64,000 nt of DNA from Aphrophora alni. Taxonomy: Eukaryota > Arthropoda > Insecta > Hemiptera > Aphrophoridae. Under the pieces are notes generated by a model. It was not told the origin of the DNA, made no database searches, and saw only the letters and a program-made list of their open reading frames with translations. Within the stretch, counting starts at the first letter, position 1. Each line of letters opens with the position of its first letter. The stretch spans positions 1,456,001-1,520,000 of the forward strand of contig OY740766.1 in NCBI GenBank assembly GCA_963513935.1. The letters run 5' to 3'. The translations under genes and the position numbers were made by a program. Of this stretch, positions 53,301 to 62,300 are shown piece after piece.

Positions 53301-56300
53301 AGCTGCTAAGTTAGCTGATTACACTGAATATAAGAGCAAACGCAATATAAACATGCGTTTGGTACCTTTTGACTGTGTTGAGCTGACCCCATCAGACTCC
53401 TTCCTGTCATAGATTATTTTGAATTTTCATTGCGGCAATGGCTTGAAGCATACAAACTCATTGATACCCGTTTTGGTTTTCTCAACATGTTGGATACACT
53501 TAATAATGAAGAGATAATTGCAGCAGCTCAAAACTTAGATGACCAATTGGGAAATGAACTAATTCACGTTAAGGCTTTTTACCCTGCATTTGAAAAAGAT
53601 GATGAGGAAATTGAAAAAGTCATTAGTTAGGAGAGCCGGAAGTCAAGAAAAGTCAAAGATTGTTTTCCTAATATCGCATTCATTTGATTATGAAATATTT
53701 GAGATAGGATATCTAATCCAGTAAACCGGTTTTGTTATACTCTAAAAAATAAGACTCTATATTTACATTATCTTCTGTACTATTTCTTAAAATTTACTTT
53801 CATATATCTACAGCTTTTTCAAATATTCCATGGATATTGGGAAATGAGGTATCGTAGGACATACTGCATTATCTTGAACATTATTTTAATATATCAAATA
53901 TAAAAAAACTAAACGTTCAATATTGTTTGTTGATGTTATTGTTCAAACCTCTGCTGTTGAATATTTTATGTATGTTTTAGTTTATACATAATTTTAAATA
54001 TATATTTACACATATATTATATATTTTGTTATATAAAATTAATAGTCGTAGTTTTGCACAGATGGGGCATTACAGTAATACTCCACTGTTCACATTATTA
54101 ACATTAGTTAATTTTTTTTAGAACTAATCTTAACTGATATGCCCATTTTACCCCATTGCAATGGTAGTTGTATGTCATTGGGTTTTGTATTAATTAAAAT
54201 AAATGGTCAGTTTACTTGGGGTGTCAAAATGTGTTTACTGATTGTAGGTTATATATTTCTGAAACAAAGTGTAAAATGTAATTGATCACTTTACAGGTCC
54301 TTTGGTTGAAGAACTCCACGAGAAATTCAATGATTGGACAAGTCAGGTTATTCGTTTATATAAAGGAGCTAATTATATGGAGTTTAATTGGCAGGTTGGC
54401 CCCATTCCTGTTGCGTAAGTATTATATTCATGTTTATATGAGTACAGGATATCAAATTTAATCTAATATATAAATTAATTGTATTTAAAAAAATATAATC
54501 TAGTACTGATACTATATTAATGTCTTTTTTAATTTTAAAATACGCCTAGTTTTTGTTCATAGGGCCCACTCAAGCCACTCTCTACCTTAACTCTACAGTT
54601 TTGGTTATATGAAACTTAAATTCTTTATCAGCACCAAATGTTTAGCTTTATGAAAACCAATAACAAGAAAACTGGAAAAATAAAAAAACTACTTAAATTT
54701 TAAAGTATTAGAAGCTGCTACACCTTCTAATTTATTCCAATATTATTTTTAGACCTGGCAATTGCAAGGTAAATTGCCAACATCTTCTCACTTTTCTAGC
54801 AATATATTTTATTGAAATTTTGTATTTCCGTGATTATTTGACATTCAACAAATTTTTGGCACTAACTTTTTCATTTTTATTTTCTCACAAGCCAGACCAC
54901 CATCGAATTATGTATGTTCCCAATTTACTTGTGAGCAGTAATTTTCTTTAACATTCAGCTTCACACATTAGTTTTAGGTTTTTTAAATTGGATCAAAATT
55001 AGATTGCTTTGGCAGGTTTTGAGGTATCCAGCTTTCTAAAATGATGTCCATAGTTCATATTTATACAAATAACTTTGAAACTGATAATTTTAACCTTATA
55101 CATGATTAATACTTTTGGGGGGACCTTAAGGGCCTTATTAAAGTAAAATTCTATTAAATGACAATCAAAACAAAATTATGTATTTAATTTTTTTTCAGCA
55201 GGACCCCTCAGGGGCTAACTATAGTGGGTACATTCCTGATAGTCCAAAGGAAACTGGCTGAATCTACACCTTTTTTCATGTAGTGTTGTGTTAGAACACT
55301 CTCTTTCATTTTTCCTAGCAGGTCTCTCTTGACCAACTCTTGTTCTTTTCCAACCCTGATGCTATTAGAGTATTCGAGGGCTATGGATTGTTTTTATCTT
55401 GTTTGTTTTTTTATAAAATGATAACCGAGAGGTTTTTCGCCTAAACAACAAAGAAATGAAGAAAAAATCTTTTAGCAGGCATCCACAAAATTTGATATAA
55501 TATGTACAAAAAATTTAAAAGGAGAAAAAACGACAAAATCTCACTTAATTTACATTCCTAACTTATTTATAGAACTGTTATATAATACAACCTAAAAAGT
55601 TGTGATGAGAAATGATATTCACAAATACCATGAGAAGAAGATGACACTTTTATTATGGTCAACAACATTGTTTGGAAAAGTTATATTTCAGTAAAAGATG
55701 GCTAAGGGTAAAGTATAGGAGAGTTTCCAATTTCTTTGCCTATGTAATTAGCAAAATATTTTTTCTTTAGTTATTTTTGACAGCAACATGTAATATTTTA
55801 CACATTTTATACATCAAATTCATACTCGTACATATAAGTTAAGTAAAGAATAATTGTATAGTGTACGAGAATTAATGATGAATAATTAAAGAAACATAAC
55901 CAGCAGAAAAGAAGTAAGTTTTGTTTTTTGTGGTGCGAAGTATGTGTAGTGAGAAATACGTATGATGTTACACAGTATAATAATGAGCAAAGTATTTTGA
56001 ATGTAAGTAAATCCTATAATAATATTTAATAATTTAGTTGTACAACAATTTAATTCGCATTACTCTGAAAATTCTTATTGAAAACAATGTCATATTTAGA
56101 TAATTTTAAAACTTATTGTGTACAATAGACTATTCAGAGGTCTAATTTCATATATTGTAGAGGGTTAGCTGATTTTTATTATTATAATAATATTATTCTT
56201 TCTTTTCGTAATTCAAGAAAAAATTAATTAATAGTAATGGCTACCACCTATATTAAAAAAAAGAGTACTTGGACATGATTACAGAATATAGTGGCTAGCC

Positions 56301-59300
56301 CGCTATGCTTAATAGGTCTATCTCAATTTGTGATAAAGTAGTTAATAAATTCTTTGTAGTTGAAAACGCAGCTGAATTTCAAAATGAATATTTGTTTTCG
56401 TCCATACTTGCCAAATTAAAAGGACAAGCCTTAGATATTGTCGAAGTTCAAACAGTTATGATTGTAATGATGTTAAAAACACCCTATTAACTAGCTATTT
56501 AGATAAGAGAGACTGTTTTACTTTAAATTTAGAAATGGCCGAATTAAGACAGTAAAGTAATGAATCACCCTTTAATTTCTATGAAAAAAACCAGAAATTA
56601 TTAAATTTACAAACAGCTTTCTTTGTTAACAAAGAACTCACTGCCAAAGATATTTTATGTATTTACACCCAAAAATTAGCATTAAGAGTTCTGTTAAGGG
56701 AGCTTCAGCAAACTAGGTTGTCTAAGATCCTTGATGCCAACAAAAACCCTGAAAACACCTAGTGAAACGCTCAATATGGTGACAAATAATTAATAACCAG
56801 CTATTTCAGAATCACTACAGCCAATTTCCACAAAACAAAACTAATCAATTTAACCAATTTAATAGACAAAACTACAATCAACAACAAAAACAATTTTGAA
56901 ACAACACAACAGCCAAGACGAACCAAATTTATCAACCCACACACCAATGAGCATATCAACGCTTCAAACCGGAAACCCAAGCAGATATAGTAATTATATC
57001 AAATAACAGGAAAACCGATTGATGCAGAGGGTCAACACAATTTGATATGTCAGAAGATGGAGCAAATGCCGAATATTTCACTATCGGAACAGAATGGAAT
57101 CGATTATACCTTTGTGGGAAACTATGGAGAAACACAAGATGAATATAATGTAGTAAATGACCCTATCGAGGAAGACAATGGATGTAGTTTCACACAGGAA
57201 ATCAATCACGCAGAAAATCATTTTTTATGACTCACAACAATAATTTTTTTAATCCATAATGCACATAGAGAATGACACAAACGATTTGCTATACGTTTCT
57301 AATCCTAAAACTAACCTAAAAATATTGATTGTTACTGGAAGGACTTGGTCATTTATTAAGAAAGCTATTGGTTTCAATATTTTTAAGAATACACTAAAAC
57401 AAGAACCGCTTGAAGTAAACACAGTACATGGAGTGTCCAAAAAAAATTAAGCTGCAAAATTTTATTTATTCAAATTCCATAAAGACTTTGATCTATTATT
57501 GGGACTCGATAACACAAGACAATTGGAAATTAATTTGGATTTCATAAACAGTAAATTAATATTTTGTTAATAATATAAAGTATTTGGGTAAACTATTAAT
57601 GAATAGGCTGAATAGTCAGAGTTCAGAAGATTAAAGTTATAATACTTATGATTATATTAATGACATTGGAGCAATTCTTTTACAGACAATAATCATTTAT
57701 AAGTTCTAAGCAGAAAATCTTAATATTGTTGCAATTATATCATCTGATTTGATTTGGAATGTAATTTATTGAAAATTATTAAAATTTTAAAAAAATCTAT
57801 TAAATTTTGGAATTTAGGAGAATTTGTTTTATTGAAATTTGTAAATATGATAATGGAGTTATAAGGGTACTTTTATTTAAGAACTGTATAAGAGGATGAC
57901 TATAAAATCAATCGAAATGTCGTTTCAACAGACTTCAGAAATTGGTGAAAAGTGTTAGACCAATCAGTGTCATTTTCTTTGGTTTTTCAATTGACCATTA
58001 CCTCAACTAGCACCTAAATCTATTAATTAATAATCTTGAAGCTCTAGTGATAATTTATAGCTTTACATCCCCTTGACTATTTAGTTTTTGTGATGTGTAC
58101 TACAAGCTAAGTTTAGAATTTTTTAAACTCTATAAACCTTTAGCATTCATTTTTTAACTTTTGAATTTATTTATTTTTTTAGGGACAGCATAGGAAGAGA
58201 AATAATTAGCCGATTTAGTTTGAACTCAATAGCTTCTAATAAGACATTCTATACTGACTCCAATGGACGAGAAATGATTGAAAGAATCCGTGACTTTAGA
58301 CCAACTTATAGAGTTAACCTAGAAGAGGATATTGCAGGCAACTATTACCCTGTTACAACTAGGATCATGATTAAAGATAACAATACACAATTTTCTGTCA
58401 TAACCGACAGAGCACAAGGTGGTACAAGCCTTAAGAGTGGACAAGTAGAATTAATGGTAAGTAAACTATTATTGATCAATATATTATACAATTAATTTAC
58501 AATTAAACATTCTTCTATACTTCTTAAACATCAATATTGCTTTAGTTGCACAGACGTATGCTTCATGATGATGCTTTTGGAGTTGGTGAGGCACTTAATG
58601 AAGAAGCCTTTGGTACTGGACTGGTTGTGCGAGGTACACATTACGTTACAATAGGAGACCCAAAGGATCAGTCATTAAATGATCGTCGTCTAATACAAGA
58701 GAAAGTGTTATCTCCTTGGACATTCTTTACACTTACTACTAAAAGCTTTGAGGAATGGAGGAGTAATTATAACATGGAGGTAAGTTTGTAAAGATAGCTC
58801 CATAAAACATATTGCAAATTCAGTTTTAAAATTTAATTGTAACCTTTAATGACAACATTAATTTTAACAAATAAACTCACAAATAAGCATTGCATCTTCT
58901 TTTGGAATTCAGAAATCAATCATCTTAATGTAGATTAAACATTGAAAGATCCAGTCTTTCACTCTTATGACATTTGCCTTCAAATTTTAATCTAGAAATA
59001 ATTACTGAATATATTTAAAGCTTGATTGTGTTAAAAATATTATATAACAAAAAAAAATGTTATAAATGTCATGCAAAACAAAAATAGATTATTCACTTAT
59101 ATTTTATCAACATGCTAATTGTTTTGAGAACATATCTATTGTCAAATATGTCTAAATTCGCAATACTCCAACCATAAATAAATAAAAATTTATTTTACTA
59201 CTTTAAAATTACATGAATATAATTGTTTCAGTAAAAATTAAATAAAATTTTAAAAAACTATTAGCATATTATAACAAGTATGATCAATAAAGTAATCATT

Positions 59301-62300
59301 TATTATTAAGTTGTGAAAAAGTTAAAAGTACAGTAATATCTATAATAACATTTAGTTTCGAAATTAATACATCAAGGTATAGCAGCGCCTAAATCATATG
59401 ATGTCTTGCTATGATAGTCTTGTGGATGAGTAGACTATAGAGCCATAATCAATCCATGATCGAACAACAGCACGGAAAAATCATAAAATATAAATCCTAT
59501 CCGTTCTCCACCGAGAGCTGTTGAGAACACGTAACAATTCAAGTGTTTTATTACACTGTGTTTCCATGTCACATAAATATGGAATCTGAGAGAGTCTTCA
59601 ATCAAATAATAGGTCTAAAAGTTTAACAGTTACAGCAGTTTGAGTTATGTTCCATTGAGAAATAATAAAGGCTGATGATTGAGTATGACGACTAAAAATA
59701 ATTAATTGTGTTTTAGAAAAAGAAAACTTAAATCCTGACAATCTTGACCAGATTTGCAGTCTATTTAAAATGAGCTGAAGGGCTCTTTCGGCAGTTGCTA
59801 TACCTCAAGATGACACACATAGAGACAGCGGACAGGGCACTGCACATTAGCGGTAATGCTGTTGATGGCCACAGCAAACAGGGTCATGTTCAGCACACTA
59901 CTCTGAGGTACACCATTCTCTAAGAGATTGATCTGACAATACGTATTCTGATTTTAAAGTTTTCAAAATTCCTCTTCATACCATATCATAGGCCTTTTCC
60001 AAGTCAAACAACACTACAACCAGTGTATGTCAAAAGATAAATGCATTGTGAATGACAGACTCTAGAAAAACCAGCTGATCAGTAGATGACGACCCTGTCA
60101 AACGCCACATTATTCATTACAAAGCAGCTGGTTACTTTCGAGGTACCGAACAAAATGCCTATCTACCTGATAGCAAAGCACGCCAGTGAGAGAAATGGAT
60201 CTGTAACTTCCTGGTTCAGTTTTTCTCTTTACCTGGTGTTAGATGATGAATTACTAAAACCTCTAATCAAGCAATGGGAAAACATTGATCCTAATATACA
60301 TGATTGTATATTTTGAGGAGAGTCAGCTTAACCTAACCTAGACCTACAATGAAAGGTATTGTGCTTCTGCAACGTTTTATATACACGAAATAAGTCGCTG
60401 TAAGCAGCAGTTGAAGAAAAGTTAGAAAATGATCAGTCCAAAACATTAGCAATTTCATAGTTATTTGTAGTCAAAATTCATTCCCACTGCTCAAGTCCCA
60501 ATAAGAGAGCAGAAGAAGGAGGACCACAAATAGAACATAACTTTTTCCACACCGCTGATGTGGGTGGGTTTTGATATTGTCAAAGTATAATGTCAATATC
60601 AGTCCCTCTAGAGCTGCAGGTGTTTGATCCCCATGCACAGTGGTGAGCATTAAAATTTCTCATCAAATGAAAAGGGGTAGGCAATTGTCTGATCAAATTG
60701 AGAAATGAGACTTCAACAAATCTATAATCTGGTGGCAGATACAAACAGCAAAATGTCATTTTCTATAGTGTAGTAATCAATATTGCAGACGTACCACAGA
60801 TAAAGTTGTGGGCAAGTATTGTCACTCCACCCTCTGCTCTGTCTGCAGGGACATAATAAAATAATGTCTTATAAGTTAGGTTTTGTATAAAAATATATTT
60901 TTATGATTTTTTTAAGAAAACAAAACCTTTAACATGTGCCAGTTCTAGGGTTAAGAAGACAGAAACCTTCAATAGATCTTTCTTTTCCTTTGAACTTATG
61001 AACACAAGAAATTTAGAAGCTGCCAACTCAAGTGATTGACTAGCCACCTTCTTAGTCTCCAGTGTCAAAAATTCGTTGATAGAGTCGTCAGAAAAAGCTG
61101 AACGATGTCTCTTAGCACAAAATTTAGTAACGGATTTGGAGCTGTGAAATTTAAGTATACATACGTTTTATAGTCCTGCGCTTTATGAATAAAGAATCGT
61201 AAAGTCGATAATCGGACATCCTCAGCATAGCCAATAACCCAGACAACTCTAATTAAAGTGAGCTCCAACTTTAAGGAAAACTGAAATACATCCCCTTAAA
61301 CATAGAGATGATTTTCGGTACAGAATTACGGTTTTTCACCCCCAAGTTGCTACTGACTAGCCACCCATGTACTCGTTTAAAATCATGGAAAATTATTGAT
61401 TCAGTCTGACTGCATAAGTTATGGGTTCCGGCCCCCATCATCCATTTGCTTGCCAAGCACAGCTAGGTGGCTGGAACCTAAAATCAAACTGTTAATATCC
61501 TCGGCAGTGCAAAGCAAATATCAGGGTCCACACCTGAGATTCTGTCAAGGCAATCAGAATGCACATCACCACTCCCAAATGTAACAGATATGAGCACGGC
61601 ATTCTTTGTCTCTCATACCCATAAATGGTTTTAACATCTGAAAAGAATGGTGGAGTCGTATCACTAGGTTGCCAAGTGAGAAAACTCTGCCTAAGAAAGA
61701 GATGTGGAGCACAAATAAAGGCCTTAAGAGAAGGTAAAAGTGTAATGTAGGTGAACTATACGTAAATAACTATATAGATGATATTTTATGTGTTGTGCAT
61801 GTTTGATTGGAGACCACGAGGGAATCTAACCTCCTGTTATCAAGTGCACCTCCCCTGTAGGGGCTACCGCTTGTAATGAAGTTGTAAGATTCACAGTCGT
61901 AACATAGATGGATTTGTGGACGAGTATTGCCAATCCACCCTTAGCTCTACCTGCAATGATATTCAGTAAGCAACGCCATAGCATCCTAACATCTGCAATC
62001 GCAATATGACCTATCGCGATTTTGGTCTTACGACCATTATCAGGGTACAGAAACTTCACAAACTCAAATGCACAATCACAACACAAAACATATTTCTCTG
62101 TTCAGTAAGCACTTTCTCTATTTCCTACATGCAATCATTCAATAGGTTTCAACAAGAAATAACTTTTCAAGAAGAATTTAAACCCTTCTGAGGTTTAACA
62201 GAGAGTGACTCGTGTTTATATGAGTCAGTATCAATAAAGTTTCATTTCGGAGTTTTAAAATTGAATGTATATTTCTACAGCTACTAATAGCTTTGTTAAA

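Larger units (their letters stand above)
50531..53640 (+). mobile_element. hAT-like transposon (ZMYM1/DUF4371 type), interrupted by other elements
   Basis: The left end is CAGTGCCGCATTTATGTGCAGG-like (50531), a hAT-style terminus. Transposase pieces on the + strand: [20 protein letters not shown] (about 50712-50770), then after 2 kb of foreign [21 protein letters not shown] (about 52815), and two frames 53221-53412 and 53430-53630 ([36 protein letters not shown]). These match the C-terminal part of hAT-like zinc-finger MYM proteins. Right terminus not found. In mannosidase intron 12. Confidence 0.7.
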
